The notes under the pieces: generated by a model
What the model was told of the DNA's origin: nothing
Seen by the model: only the letters and a program-made list of their open reading frames with translations
Databases searched by the model: none
Program-made: the position numbers and the translations under genes
Shown here: positions 9,167 to 19,418 of the stretch, in pieces
Layout of the letters: the number at the start of each line of letters is the position of its first letter
Position numbering within the stretch: position 1 is the first letter of the stretch
Source of the DNA: G963663315 sp963665165
GTDB taxonomy: Bacteria; Pseudomonadota; Gammaproteobacteria; Arenicellales; Poriferihabitantaceae
Reading direction: 5' to 3'
Length of the DNA: 64,000 nucleotides
Assembly: GCA_963665165.1 (NCBI GenBank)
Contig: OY761989.1
Location: 1,488,001-1,552,000 of the forward strand

Positions 9167-10056
9167 CCGGGTTCCAATCCGTATGGGAGCGCTACAGTAA
9201 ACGGACCGAGCGGGCCCTGGAAGCCAGATTGATTGAAGGCTCGGTGGTTCCCGAAAGATTACATCAGGCAATGGCCTATAGCTGTCTCGGCGGCGGCAAG
9301 CGTTTCCGGGCAATGCTGGTTTATGCGTGCGGGCAGGCCGCCGGGGCGGCCATGGAGCAACTCGATACCCCGGCCTGTGCCGTGGAAATGATTCATGCCT
9401 ATTCCCTGATCCACGACGATTTACCGGCAATGGATGACGATGACCTTCGGCGGGGCAGGGCGACCTGCCACATTGCGTTTGACGAAGCGCTGGCAATTCT
9501 GGCGGGAGACGCTCTGCAGAGCCGGGCTTTTGAAATTCTCGCCTCCGGAAAATGGAATGGCATTGCGGTTGAAAACCGGGTAGCGATGATCGAACAACTT
9601 GCCAGAGGCTCCGGGTCGCTTGGCATGGCAGGAGGGCAGGCTCTTGACATGGAAGCCACGGGACGGACCGTGGACTACTCCGGCCTGGTGCGGATTCACG
9701 GCCTCAAAACCGGCAGCCTGATCGAATCATCGGCCATAATCGGTTGTCTGGCCGCGGAAAACGCCAGCGAAGAATTGCTATCCGCCATCCGGACTTATGG
9801 TTCCTGCATTGGTCTCGCGTTCCAGGTCCTGGATGATATACTGGATGCTACTTCGAATAGCCAGACCCTGGGCAAGACCAGTGGCGCAGACCAGATCATG
9901 AGTAAATCAACCTACGTGTCGATACTTGGACTGGATGCCGCCAGAGTCGAAGCTGGCAGGTTGTCGGAACAAGCTATCCAGGCGATTCGAGGTCCGGGGG
10001 AAGGCCGGGCTTTCCTTGAACAACTCGCAAATTTTGTTGTCACCAGGAGCTACTGA
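9163..10056 (+). CDS. ispA: IspA, farnesyl diphosphate synthase
   Basis: IspA condenses dimethylallyl and isopentenyl diphosphates to farnesyl diphosphate in the cytoplasm. The 297-residue protein has GGGKRFRAML, the first aspartate-rich motif DDLPAMDDDD (from about residue 85) and a second DDILD near residue 230, the two Mg-diphosphate sites. The start is a GTG that overlaps the xseB stop as GTGA, suggesting translational coupling. The stop overlaps the dxs ATG by one base (TGATG). Enzyme and precursor supply (dxs) are thus made from one message. Confidence 0.96.
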   Translation: MTGFQSVWERYSKRTERALEARLIEGSVVPERLHQAMAYSCLGGGKRFRAMLVYACGQAAGAAMEQLDTPACAVEMIHAYSLIHDDLPAMDDDDLRRGRATCHIAFDEALAILAGDALQSRAFEILASGKWNGIAVENRVAMIEQLARGSGSLGMAGGQALDMEATGRTVDYSGLVRIHGLKTGSLIESSAIIGCLAAENASEELLSAIRTYGSCIGLAFQVLDDILDATSNSQTLGKTSGADQIMSKSTYVSILGLDAARVEAGRLSEQAIQAIRGPGEGRAFLEQLANFVVTRSY

Positions 10057-11930
10057 TGTCTGAAACCGATGCCCGTTATCCCTTGTTGTCCAAAATAGAC
10101 GACCCTGCCCGGTTACGTAAACTGACGAAGAAACAGCTTGAGCAGCTTGCTGACGAATTACGAAATTATCTGATTGAAGTCTTGTCCCGGACAGGCGGGC
10201 ATTTTGCTCCCGGCCTGGGTACGGTGGAACTGACCATTGCGTTGCATTTTGTTTTAAACACTCCGGATGACCGGCTGGTCTGGGATATCGGTCATCAGGC
10301 GTATCCGCACAAGATTTTGACCGGGCGCCGTGACAGATTCGAGACCATTCGTAAATACAAAGGGTTATCAGGATTTCTTAAACGGGCTGAGAGTGAATAC
10401 GACACCTTTGGCGCAGGGCACGCCAGCACCTCGATCAGCGCAGCGCTCGGCATGGCGGTCGCGTCGAAACACATGAAAATGGATCGCGAAGTAGTCGCGG
10501 TGATCGGAGACGGGGGATTGACCGGCGGGATGGCGTTTGAAGCCCTGAACAACGCCGGTGACCTGGATGTCGACCTGCTGGTGATCCTGAACGACAATGA
10601 GATGTCGATTTCTCCGAATGTGGGCGCGATCTCCAGTTATCTGGCCAGACTCATGTCGGGCCGCGCCTATTCGACAATCCGGGAGGGAAGAACCGTACTG
10701 ACCACTCTGCCGCCCCGGATCAAGAAATATGCCCGGCGCCTGGAAGAACACATGAAGGGCATGGTGATGCCGAGCACGCTCTTCGAAGAACTCGGTTTCT
10801 ACTACATCGGGCCGATTGACGGCCACAATGTGGACACCCTGGTCATTACGTTGGAGAACCTGAAAAAAATGAAAGGGCCGAGACTTCTTCATGTAGTGAC
10901 TCAAAAAGGCCATGGTTTTGAACCCGCTGAAGGAGCGCCGACCACCTATCACGGGGTTTCTCCATTTGACCGGGATACCGGCAAATTCGAAATCGGCAAG
11001 AAAGTGAGGTCATATACCCATGTTTTCAGTGACTGGCTCTGCGATATGGCGGCCAAAGACCCGTCCCTGATCGGCATTACTCCCGCAATGCGTGAAGGTT
11101 CGGGGCTGGTTCGTTTTGCCAAAGAGTATCCTGACCGGTATTTCGATGTGGGGATTGCAGAACAGCATTCCCTGACCTTTGCCGCCGGGCTGGCCTGTGA
11201 AGGGCTCAAGCCGGTAGTCGCAATTTATTCGACATTCCTGCAACGCGCTTATGACCAGTTCATCCATGACATTTCGATCCAGAACCTGGATGTATTGTTC
11301 GCGATAGACCGGGCCGGGCTGGTGGGCGCCGACGGCGCTACCCATGCCGGAGTTTATGATTATTCCTACCTGAGATGTATCCCTGGAATGGTAATCATGG
11401 CGCCGGCCGATGAAGCGGAGTGCCGCAACATGTTATATACCGGGTACATCCATATCGGTCCGGTGTCGGTGCGCTATCCCAGGGGCGGCGGCCCCGGCGC
11501 TACCGAAGAGACTGAAATGGTTGCATTGCCGATTGGCAAGGCTGAGGTCCGGAGAGAATCCGACAATAGCCAGGTCGTGATTCTGGCGTTCGGAACCATG
11601 GTTTATCCGGCGGTTGAAGTCGGCAATGAACTGGACTGCAAGGTGGTTAACATGCGGTTCGTGAAGCCGCTCGACGAGGAACTGACGCTGTCCATGGCGG
11701 ATAGTCATACCCTGTTGGTCACGGTCGAGGAAAATGTCCTGATGGGGGGAGCGGGTTCGGCGGTGAATGAATGCCTGGCCGAAAATGGCAGACAGACTGC
11801 GGTGCTGAACCTGGGCGTCCCGGACCGGCACGTCGACCATGGTTCCCAGCAGCAGCAACTGGAGGAAATCGGATTGTCGGTCTCCGGCATCAAAGACCGG
11901 ATCATCGAAAAGCTGGGCAGCCTGGACTGA
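10056..11930 (+). CDS. dxs: Dxs, 1-deoxy-D-xylulose-5-phosphate synthase
   Basis: Dxs is the thiamine-diphosphate enzyme that joins pyruvate and glyceraldehyde 3-phosphate in the first step of the MEP isoprenoid pathway. The 624 residues match the family length. Seen are RTGGHFAPGLG, the ThDP-binding GDGGLTGG (from about residue 151) through LNDNEMSI, the catalytic Glu in GIAEQHSLTFAAG, and the transketolase C-terminal domain. It is the last gene of xseB-ispA-dxs. Its stop lies 62 bases from the convergent pepN; that gap shows no clear terminator. Confidence 0.97.
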   Translation: MSETDARYPLLSKIDDPARLRKLTKKQLEQLADELRNYLIEVLSRTGGHFAPGLGTVELTIALHFVLNTPDDRLVWDIGHQAYPHKILTGRRDRFETIRKYKGLSGFLKRAESEYDTFGAGHASTSISAALGMAVASKHMKMDREVVAVIGDGGLTGGMAFEALNNAGDLDVDLLVILNDNEMSISPNVGAISSYLARLMSGRAYSTIREGRTVLTTLPPRIKKYARRLEEHMKGMVMPSTLFEELGFYYIGPIDGHNVDTLVITLENLKKMKGPRLLHVVTQKGHGFEPAEGAPTTYHGVSPFDRDTGKFEIGKKVRSYTHVFSDWLCDMAAKDPSLIGITPAMREGSGLVRFAKEYPDRYFDVGIAEQHSLTFAAGLACEGLKPVVAIYSTFLQRAYDQFIHDISIQNLDVLFAIDRAGLVGADGATHAGVYDYSYLRCIPGMVIMAPADEAECRNMLYTGYIHIGPVSVRYPRGGGPGATEETEMVALPIGKAEVRRESDNSQVVILAFGTMVYPAVEVGNELDCKVVNMRFVKPLDEELTLSMADSHTLLVTVEENVLMGGAGSAVNECLAENGRQTAVLNLGVPDRHVDHGSQQQQLEEIGLSVSGIKDRIIEKLGSLD

Positions 11931-11992
11931 ATCCGGTCATTTCTCCGCGCGCCACGGGCGGTATCTTCCTGACGCCATGACCATTTTGGAGT

Positions 11993-14614
11993 TCACCCCA
12001 GACTGCGGGTGACGATCTCGCGGACATCTGTCGATAGACCGTCCATCTTCAGGATACGGTTCAGCGTTTCATGCATTCTGTCCCGCAGCGCGGGTTTGTA
12101 TTTCCTCCAGTTGTTCAATGCCGACGCCAGACGGGCGCACACTTGAGGGTTGACGGGATCCAGTGTTTCAATCCATTCCAGCAGGAATTCATATCCGCTA
12201 CCGTCTTGTGCATGGAAACAGACGGGATTGCCGTGGGTAAATCCCAGCAGCAGAGCGTAGACCTTGTTCGGATTCAGGTAATCGAACCCCGGATGCCGGG
12301 TCAGCATTCTGACCCGCTCCAGCGTATCCGGATCAGGCACACTGGCTTGTGCTCTCAACCAGTTGTCGACAACCAGTGGTTCGTCTTTCCACTGTTGGTA
12401 GAAATCATCCTGTATTTGCTCCTTTCGAGGGCAGGTTGACCTGCAAATGAGCGTCATGGCCTGTGCTGAATCGGTCATGCACTTTGCGTTGTCCATCTGG
12501 TCCATGCACAAGGCATGGGCCTGTTCGGTATCCAGCGTAACGAGGTAGTCCAGGCATCTGTCCCTCAAGTCACGCGCCTTGATCTCATTCGCCAGCGGAT
12601 TTCCATGGTTCAGGTTCTGACATTTTCGATAAACCCTGTACAGTGCTTTTTCCGAATGGGTTGCAAGGAAGATTTTCATTTCCTGGTGAACCTTCTGAAT
12701 GGCCTGGGGGTCTATCGGAGAGACCTGTTCGCTCAGGTATGAGACCGTGGGCAGAGTCAGCAGCAGGGCGGTGTACACAGGATCCGGGGCGTGATTGGCC
12801 AATGCCGTGTCGAATAATCCGTTCAACTCGGGATTGAATTCCAGGTCTTTGCCATTGTGGCGCCTTTCGAGGTTGGCCAGCAGGTCCTTGAGATAAAATC
12901 TCTGGCCTGAATCCCAGCGATTGAACGTGTCGTCATCATGGTCGAGCAATACTTTCAGTTCCTGGTCGGACAGATTCGGGTCGAGTTCAACCGGAGCGCT
13001 GAACCCGCGCAGTATCGAAGGAACAGGCCGGCTTTGAATATTTGAAAACCGGTACGTCTGTTCAAATTTGTCCAGGCACAGTACCCGTTCCCTTTCGCCG
13101 TGGCCGAGGTCCAGCTTTTCTCCGGACTCGCTGAACAAGGCTGTCCTGACCGGGATTACGAAAGGCTGTTTGCCGGATTGGCCCGGTGTGTCCGGACATC
13201 TTTGCGAGAGAACCAGTTCGAATACCCCGCGGTCGGCATGATAGCGGGATTTTGCCGAAACAACCGGTGTGCCGGCCTGGTCATACCAGCGTTTGAATTG
13301 CGTCAGGTCCCGGCCACTGACGGTCTCCATGGATGAAACAAACTGTTCGATGGTCACCGCCTGCCCATCCCGGGTTTCGAAATAATGATCCGTTCCCTTG
13401 CGAAACAGTTCAGCCCCCAGCAACGTATGTATCATCCTGACTACTTCAGCTCCTTTTTCATATACCGTCGCGGTATAGAAATTATTGATCGCCTGGTAGG
13501 ATTCAGGCCGGACGGGGTGCGCCATCGGGCCGGCATCTTCCTTGAATTGATGGGACCTCAACACACTGACGTCTTCAATGCGCTTCGCGGCTCTCGATCC
13601 CATGTCGGCGCTGAACTCCTGTTCCCTGAACACAGTGAACCCTTCCTTGAGGCTCAGCTGGAACCAGTCTCTGCAAGTGACCCGGTTCCCTGACCAGTTG
13701 TGGAAATACTCATGGCCGATAACGGATTCCACATTCCGGAAATCGGCATCAGTGGCCATCCTCATGTCCGCCAGCACATATTTCGTATTGAATATGTTCA
13801 GACTCTTGTTTTCCATTGCGCCCATGTTGAAATCGCCCACCGCGACCACATTGAACAAGTCCAGATCATAGATTCGTCCATATACCCGCTCATCCCATTT
13901 CATGGATTTTTTCAAGGATTGCATCGCGTGGCCGCACTTGTCGATATCATCGCCCCTGGCAAAAAACCGCAAGGTGACATCCCGGCCGTCCATGGTCAGA
14001 AAATGGTCTTCAAGACAGCTCAACCGGCCGGCGACGATGGCAAACAGGTAAGTCGGTTTCAAAAAAGGATCGTCCCAAACTGCGAAGTGCCTGCCGCGTT
14101 CCAGGTCCCCCTGGTCAACCAGGTTGCCGTTACACAATAAAACCGGAAACCGGTTTTTGTCCGCGCTCAGCCTGACCCGGTATCGGGCCAGATTATCCGG
14201 ACGGTCGATACCTGGAGTAATCCTGCGGTAACCCTCGGCTTCACACTGGGTACAGAGCATGTCCCCGGACTTGTACAGCCCCATCAACCCGGTGTTCTTC
14301 GAAGGATTGACGGTGTTGCGGATTTTCAGTTCGAAATGTTCCGGCACATTAAAAACGGTCAGATGATGGCCGGAAATTTCATATTGACCGTTCCCCAGTG
14401 TCTGGCCGTCCATGCAAACCGAATGAACATCAATGAACTCGCAATCGAGTTTCAGTTCGCCCGCATCCGGGGAATTCCGACTGACCTTGTGTACGGCCTC
14501 CACCCGGCAGGCTTCAAAATCGAGCTGGATGTCGAGGTCCGAAGATGTAATCAGATAATCGGGTTTTCGGTAATCTGATCGCCAGGTAGTGACGGGAAGT
14601 CCGGATTCCGGCAC
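11993..14614 (-). CDS. pepN: PepN, aminopeptidase N (M1 metallopeptidase)
   Basis: PepN is a broad-specificity zinc aminopeptidase of the cytoplasm. At 873 residues it is almost the E. coli length. The substrate-binding GAMEN is at about 265-269, the zinc site HEYFH at 301-305, and the third zinc ligand is Glu324 in KEGFT. The C-terminal helical DUF3458 region is complete. The start is GTG at 14612-14614, 9 bases after the ferredoxin gene, so the two are probably co-transcribed. Confidence 0.96.
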   Translation of the reverse strand: MPESGLPVTTWRSDYRKPDYLITSSDLDIQLDFEACRVEAVHKVSRNSPDAGELKLDCEFIDVHSVCMDGQTLGNGQYEISGHHLTVFNVPEHFELKIRNTVNPSKNTGLMGLYKSGDMLCTQCEAEGYRRITPGIDRPDNLARYRVRLSADKNRFPVLLCNGNLVDQGDLERGRHFAVWDDPFLKPTYLFAIVAGRLSCLEDHFLTMDGRDVTLRFFARGDDIDKCGHAMQSLKKSMKWDERVYGRIYDLDLFNVVAVGDFNMGAMENKSLNIFNTKYVLADMRMATDADFRNVESVIGHEYFHNWSGNRVTCRDWFQLSLKEGFTVFREQEFSADMGSRAAKRIEDVSVLRSHQFKEDAGPMAHPVRPESYQAINNFYTATVYEKGAEVVRMIHTLLGAELFRKGTDHYFETRDGQAVTIEQFVSSMETVSGRDLTQFKRWYDQAGTPVVSAKSRYHADRGVFELVLSQRCPDTPGQSGKQPFVIPVRTALFSESGEKLDLGHGERERVLCLDKFEQTYRFSNIQSRPVPSILRGFSAPVELDPNLSDQELKVLLDHDDDTFNRWDSGQRFYLKDLLANLERRHNGKDLEFNPELNGLFDTALANHAPDPVYTALLLTLPTVSYLSEQVSPIDPQAIQKVHQEMKIFLATHSEKALYRVYRKCQNLNHGNPLANEIKARDLRDRCLDYLVTLDTEQAHALCMDQMDNAKCMTDSAQAMTLICRSTCPRKEQIQDDFYQQWKDEPLVVDNWLRAQASVPDPDTLERVRMLTRHPGFDYLNPNKVYALLLGFTHGNPVCFHAQDGSGYEFLLEWIETLDPVNPQVCARLASALNNWRKYKPALRDRMHETLNRILKMDGLSTDVREIVTRSLG

Positions 14615-14623
14615 AGCAAACCC

Positions 14624-14947
14624 CTATCTTTCAAGATACTTCAGTTTGTCCTTTACATCCCGCCATTGGTCCGAATCAGCGGGGGCCGGCTTCATTTCTG
14701 TGATGACCGGCCATTTTTGACTTAATTCGGTATTCAATTCCAGAAAATGCCGCTGGTCTTCCGGCAATTCATCTTCGGAATAAATCGCGTTGACCGGGCA
14801 TTCCGGTTCGCACAGGCTACAGTCGATACATTCTTCGGGGTCGATCACCAGGAAATTGGGCCCTTCATGAAAACAGTCCACAGGGCACACTTCAACACAG
14901 TCTGTCAGTTTGCAACGAATGCAGGATTCGACTACCACATAGGTCAT
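14624..14947 (-). CDS. fdxA: FdxA, 7Fe (3Fe-4S/4Fe-4S) ferredoxin
   Basis: This is a small ferredoxin of the bacterial 7Fe type, an electron carrier. The true start is the ATG at 14945-14947, giving MTYVVVESCIRCKLTDC, the normal family N-terminus; the frame extends seven codons further upstream without support. Cysteines for the two clusters are seen in CIRCKLTDCVEVCPVDC and CIDCSLCEPECPV. A C-terminal extension ends in LKYLER. It lies directly upstream of pepN with a 9-base gap. Its redox partner is unknown. Confidence 0.92.
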   Translation of the reverse strand: MTYVVVESCIRCKLTDCVEVCPVDCFHEGPNFLVIDPEECIDCSLCEPECPVNAIYSEDELPEDQRHFLELNTELSQKWPVITEMKPAPADSDQWRDVKDKLKYLER

Positions 14948-15034
14948 TTGTCCAGGCTCCACAAGCAACGGGAAAGATTGATTCCGGGTGGTATTGTAAG
15001 TTTTCCGGCAACTGAATGACAGTCGAATGATCGG

Positions 15035-17614
15035 TCATCCGTCTTTTTTTCCCAACAACCGTTTCAATTCATACAGCATGTTCAACGCCTCCAGTGGAGA
15101 CGTCTCATCCACTGAAAATTCCCGTAACCGGGTAATCGCCGCCTGTTCCTCAAACCGGTTTTCCGAAAACAGGCTGGTTTGCCGGGAGTCGGGATTTTCC
15201 GCTTCAGGGGCGCCCGCGTAACGTTCTTCGAGCGCGCGCATCCGGGCTCGGGATTCTTCAATCACCTCGTCGGGAATCCCGGCCAGTCTGGCGACTTGCA
15301 GGCCGTAACTCTGGCTGGCCGGGCCCGGCTTCACGCTATAGAGGAAAACAATATCCTGACCGTATTCGACCGCGTCCAGATGCACATTGTCCGCTCCCGG
15401 CAGATGATCGGCCAAAGCCGTCAACTCGAAGTAGTGAGTTGAAAACAAGGTAAATGAACGAACCCGGTTCGCCAGATACCGGGCGCAGGCCCAAGCCAGG
15501 GACAGGCCGTCATAAGTACTGGTTCCGCGGCCTATTTCGTCCACCAGAACCAGACTGTCTTTTGTCGCGTTTCTCAGGATTTGCGCCATTTCGGTCATTT
15601 CGACCATGAAGGTCGAACGGCCTCCAGCCAGATCATCCGCTGAACCTATCCGGGTGTAAATCCGGTCAATCGGCCCGATCCGGGCTGATCTGGCGGGGAT
15701 GAAACAACCGGTGTGGGCCAGCAAGGTAATGATCGCCACCTGGCGCATATAGGTACTCTTGCCTCCCATATTGGGGCCGGTGATGATCTGCATTCGGGAC
15801 TGATCGTCCAGGTCGATGGAATTGGCGATAAACCGGTTCTCGAGTACCTGTTCTATCACCGGGTGCCGCCCCTCCCTGATCGAGAGTGAAGGGTAATCCA
15901 CCAGTTCAGGACGGTTCAGTTGCAACGCCGCCGCACATTCAGCAAAATTTCCGAGGCAATCCATTATGGCCAGACTGTTGGCGCATTGCAGTAACTTCGG
16001 CACTTCGGGAACCAGTGTTTCAAGTAACTGCTCGTACAGCCATTTTTCCCTGGCAAGCGCCTTGCTCCTTGCACCCAGAATCCGGTCTTCGAATTCCTTC
16101 AGTTCCGTGGTGATAAATCTTTCTGCGTTTTTAATGGTCTGCCTGCGAATATATTCCTGTGGCGCCTGCCCGGATTGTGAACGGGGAATTTCGATGTAAT
16201 AACCATGCACCCGGTTGTATCGCACCCTCAGACTTCCGATTCCGGTACGTTGTTTTTCCCGGCCCTCAAGATCAATCAGGAAATCGCCCGAATCCCGTTG
16301 AAGGTGGCGTAACTGGCCCAGTTCCGGATCATAATCGTCTCGCAATACGCCGCCCTCGCGGATCACCGCCGGACAGTCGTCTTTTACTGCGTTATCCAGC
16401 AACTCCCAAATTTCCGGTCTGGGCCGCAACTGCCCTTTCAGGGAATCAATCAGCGCGGATGGAGTATCCCGGATCAGTTCGTTGAGTTCCGGCAATATCC
16501 CCAATGCGAATTTCAAACGGACCAGGTCCCTGGGCCGCGCCGATTTCATGGCCACCCGGGCAAGAATCCGTTCAATGTCGCCGACTTGTTTCAGAATCGG
16601 TTTCAGATCCGTGTAATGCTGGTTGTCCAGCAGCCATTCAACCCCGTCGTGCCGTTTCCGGAGTTCATCGACATCCCGCACAGGACCATTGAACCACCGC
16701 CGCAACATCCTGCCGCCCATCGGTGTGGCGCACCGGTCAAACAGGCCGACCAGGGAAAGGGCATTCCGCCCGTTTTGGGATTTTTCTATTTCAAGGTTGT
16801 TCCGGGTGACTGTGTCGATCACAATCGTGCGGTCGGGGGTTTCAAATTCGATTCCCCGGATATGAGGTATCGCCTGTTCATGCAGGTCCCTGACGTAATG
16901 GATCAGGGCGCCCGCGGACCGGGTTGCCAGCGGATACCGGTGGCAGTCGAAAGGCTCCAGGGTTCGTGTCGAGAAAATATCGCATAAAATGTGTTCGGCG
17001 CGTGCAGCGTCGAAATACCAGTCCGGTATGACCGTTTCATTGCCGGTATTGAACAAGTTCGCCTGATTCTCCCCGACCAGTATCTCCGCGGCATTGAACC
17101 GCATCAACTCGCTGTCCAATTGTTCCCGGGATTCGACCTCATGGCCCTTGAATCGTCCGCTGGAGATTTCCAGTGTGGCGATCCCGGTTCTGCCATTGTT
17201 CTCGAATAGCGCCGCGGTAATATTTTCGACCCGGTCGGCCAGCAGGGTTTCTTCGGTCAGGGTTCCCGGAGTGATAACCCGGACAACCTTCCTCTCCACC
17301 GGCCCTTTTGATGTGGCCGGATCACCGATCTGTTCGCATATTGCAACCGATACCTGTTGCTTTAAAAGCCGGGCAAGATACGGGTCCACACTGTGCCAGG
17401 GAACCCCGGCCATCGGGATGGGCGCGCCGTCCGATTTCCCCCTGGCAGTCAGTGTGATGTCGAGCAGCCTGGCTGCTTTTTCGGCATCGTCATAAAACAG
17501 CTCATAGAAATCCCCCATCCGATAGAACAGCAAGGTATCCGGATAGTCCGCCTTGATCCTCAGATACTGCCGCATCATCGGGGTATGCGCCGAGGATGAA
17601 TCGGACAGGGTCAT
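15035..17614 (-). CDS. mutS: MutS, DNA mismatch repair protein
   Basis: MutS recognises mismatches and recruits MutL. The protein has 859 residues, like E. coli MutS. The mismatch-contacting Phe-X-Glu is present in MGDFYELF, near residue 35. The ATPase domain has Walker A GPNMGGKSTYMR, then the Walker B and signature region LVDEIGRGTSTYDGLSL and STHYFEL. The start ATG overlaps the suhB stop by 4 bases (ATGA), indicating coupling. A mutS downstream of suhB is not the commonest arrangement. Confidence 0.97.
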   Translation of the reverse strand: MTLSDSSSAHTPMMRQYLRIKADYPDTLLFYRMGDFYELFYDDAEKAARLLDITLTARGKSDGAPIPMAGVPWHSVDPYLARLLKQQVSVAICEQIGDPATSKGPVERKVVRVITPGTLTEETLLADRVENITAALFENNGRTGIATLEISSGRFKGHEVESREQLDSELMRFNAAEILVGENQANLFNTGNETVIPDWYFDAARAEHILCDIFSTRTLEPFDCHRYPLATRSAGALIHYVRDLHEQAIPHIRGIEFETPDRTIVIDTVTRNNLEIEKSQNGRNALSLVGLFDRCATPMGGRMLRRWFNGPVRDVDELRKRHDGVEWLLDNQHYTDLKPILKQVGDIERILARVAMKSARPRDLVRLKFALGILPELNELIRDTPSALIDSLKGQLRPRPEIWELLDNAVKDDCPAVIREGGVLRDDYDPELGQLRHLQRDSGDFLIDLEGREKQRTGIGSLRVRYNRVHGYYIEIPRSQSGQAPQEYIRRQTIKNAERFITTELKEFEDRILGARSKALAREKWLYEQLLETLVPEVPKLLQCANSLAIMDCLGNFAECAAALQLNRPELVDYPSLSIREGRHPVIEQVLENRFIANSIDLDDQSRMQIITGPNMGGKSTYMRQVAIITLLAHTGCFIPARSARIGPIDRIYTRIGSADDLAGGRSTFMVEMTEMAQILRNATKDSLVLVDEIGRGTSTYDGLSLAWACARYLANRVRSFTLFSTHYFELTALADHLPGADNVHLDAVEYGQDIVFLYSVKPGPASQSYGLQVARLAGIPDEVIEESRARMRALEERYAGAPEAENPDSRQTSLFSENRFEEQAAITRLREFSVDETSPLEALNMLYELKRLLGKKDG

Positions 17615-18426
17615 AAAACATCGCCCAGAACGGGTTTGATCAGGAACAGCAACTCATTGAATATTTTCGGATTTGCACAGATAATGTTGCCATTTTCCAG
17701 GAAGTCCTGTTTGCCATCAAAATCTGCAACCAGACCGCGCGCTTCCCGTACGATCAGGCTTCCGGCAGCCACATCCCAGATTTTGAGCCGAGGCTCCCAA
17801 AAAGCGTCCGTGCGCCCGCAGGCGACATAGGCCAGGTCAAGCGCGGCGGAACCGGTGTGGCGAATACCGGCTGACTTCATGACCACCGCGTCCAGGCATT
17901 TGATCCAGGCATCGTAATGCGGTAAATCGCGTGCCGGGTAGCCCACCGTCACCAGACTGTTTTCCAGCCGGGTCTGGCCGCTGACCCGGATTCTTCTGTT
18001 GTCGAGTTGAGCGCCCTGTCCGCGGGAAGCGGTAAACAGTTCGTTACGCAATGGATTGAAGATGATGCCGTGTTCCATTCTGCCCTTGCAGCGGATACCA
18101 ATCGACACCGCATAATCCGGGTGGCCATGCAGGAAATTGGTGGTGCCGTCCAGCGGGTCGATAATCCACTCCACTTCCTCCTTGCTGGTTCGGGCTTGTG
18201 CAGATGTGCGCTCGCTCCCGCTTTCTTCCGCGGTAATTCGATGATGCGGATAGGAACGCTGGATGACCTCGATGATTTCATCCTCCGCCGCCTGATCCAC
18301 TTCCGAGACAAAATCATTTTCCCCTTTCTTCTGGACAGCCAGCCGGTCCACCTGGTCCATATACCGGATTATGATATTTCCGGCGTTGCGCGCCGCTTTG
18401 ATTCCTGTGTTTACCAACGGATTCAT
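17611..18426 (-). CDS. suhB: SuhB, inositol-1-monophosphatase family
   Basis: This is a Mg-dependent, Li-sensitive phosphatase of the inositol monophosphatase family; in enterobacteria SuhB also serves in rRNA antitermination. The 271 residues contain the metal-binding EE in ITAEESGSE (about 67-68), the WIIDPLDGTTNF motif (87-98) and the second metal motif WDVAAG near residue 217. It overlaps mutS by 4 bases and is the first gene of that pair. The 80-base gap to the accessory operon upstream shows nothing specific. Confidence 0.92.
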   Translation of the reverse strand: MNPLVNTGIKAARNAGNIIIRYMDQVDRLAVQKKGENDFVSEVDQAAEDEIIEVIQRSYPHHRITAEESGSERTSAQARTSKEEVEWIIDPLDGTTNFLHGHPDYAVSIGIRCKGRMEHGIIFNPLRNELFTASRGQGAQLDNRRIRVSGQTRLENSLVTVGYPARDLPHYDAWIKCLDAVVMKSAGIRHTGSAALDLAYVACGRTDAFWEPRLKIWDVAAGSLIVREARGLVADFDGKQDFLENGNIICANPKIFNELLFLIKPVLGDVL

Positions 18427-18506
18427 TAGAATCTCCCCAAAATGATATCCATGAATTATGTATCAATTCACTCCCTGGCAGGGCAGACTTCTGAAAAAGT
18501 GACGGC

Positions 18507-19415
18507 CTATTCCTTTTTGTTGGAATCAAGACTGACAACTTGACGCCCGATATAATCATTCAACTGTTGGTCGTAGCGGCTGGTCGCGCCTGCATTTTCA
18601 GTTCGAACGAATGGACGCCAACGCGGGGCTGTTTCCGATTCCGGCGCATCCCCGGTGATCGTCACGCGTTGAATAATGCGTTGCCCGTCAAAATCGCTTA
18701 ATACAAAATGCTGCGTACAACGGTTATCCCACATCGCAATGGCGCCGCCAGACCAGCGGTACCGCACCGTAAAACGGGGGCTTGAAATCCAGCGGGTCAG
18801 GTAACCAAGCAGCATGTCGCTTTCAACAGCGCTTAATTCAACGATGCGACGAGTAAAATGTTCGTTCACGAACAGTACTTTTCGCCGGGTTGCCGGATGC
18901 ACCCTGACAACGGGATGGACCGCACAAACCTCAGGCTTGCCATGCGGCGCCGCGTCATGCAGCGCCGTCAATCCATCACAAAGGTCACGCAACGGCTCCG
19001 ACAACGCCTCATAGGCGGCATACGTGTTCGCCCAAAGCGTATCGCCGCCAACGTCCGGGCATTCAATCATATTCAGAATGGACATGATCGACGGTTGGGC
19101 GTGAAAACTGATGTCGCTATGCCATTCGTCCGCGAGGCCGCCGTGGCTTGCCGCCAATTCAAATATTTCAGGATGCCTGTTGAACGGGCTGTCCAGATTG
19201 GGATGGGATTCGAGTGTTCCAAAGTGACGGCCAAATCGGATGTGCGCATCGGCATCCAGGCGCTGCCCGGGAAAAAACAACACCAGATGCTGCAACAACA
19301 GGGTTTTGATTATTGCAATATCTTCAGGTTCGGCTTCGGTTAAATCCAGGCCGCAAATCTCGGCCCCCAGCGAGCCTGCCAAACGGGTAACGGTCCATGA
19401 CGGGCGGGCAGGCAT
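18507..19415 (-). CDS. TauD/TfdA-family Fe(II)/2-oxoglutarate dioxygenase
   Basis: This is a 302-residue non-haem iron oxygenase of the TauD/TfdA type, which hydroxylates a small substrate with 2-oxoglutarate and O2. The iron ligands are seen as His99 and Asp101 (EWHSD) and His236 (NRCTQHF), and the 2-oxoglutarate Arg is probably Arg250 (IIQRVTI). The N-terminal LGAEICGLDL is also typical. Homologues act on taurine, chlorophenoxyacetates, sulfate esters or amino-acid derivatives, and the substrate cannot be read here. It is the last gene of an operon with a Cys/Met PLP enzyme and two acetyltransferases. Confidence 0.88.
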   Translation of the reverse strand: MPARPSWTVTRLAGSLGAEICGLDLTEAEPEDIAIIKTLLLQHLVLFFPGQRLDADAHIRFGRHFGTLESHPNLDSPFNRHPEIFELAASHGGLADEWHSDISFHAQPSIMSILNMIECPDVGGDTLWANTYAAYEALSEPLRDLCDGLTALHDAAPHGKPEVCAVHPVVRVHPATRRKVLFVNEHFTRRIVELSAVESDMLLGYLTRWISSPRFTVRYRWSGGAIAMWDNRCTQHFVLSDFDGQRIIQRVTITGDAPESETAPRWRPFVRTENAGATSRYDQQLNDYIGRQVVSLDSNKKE

Positions 19416-19418
19416 TTT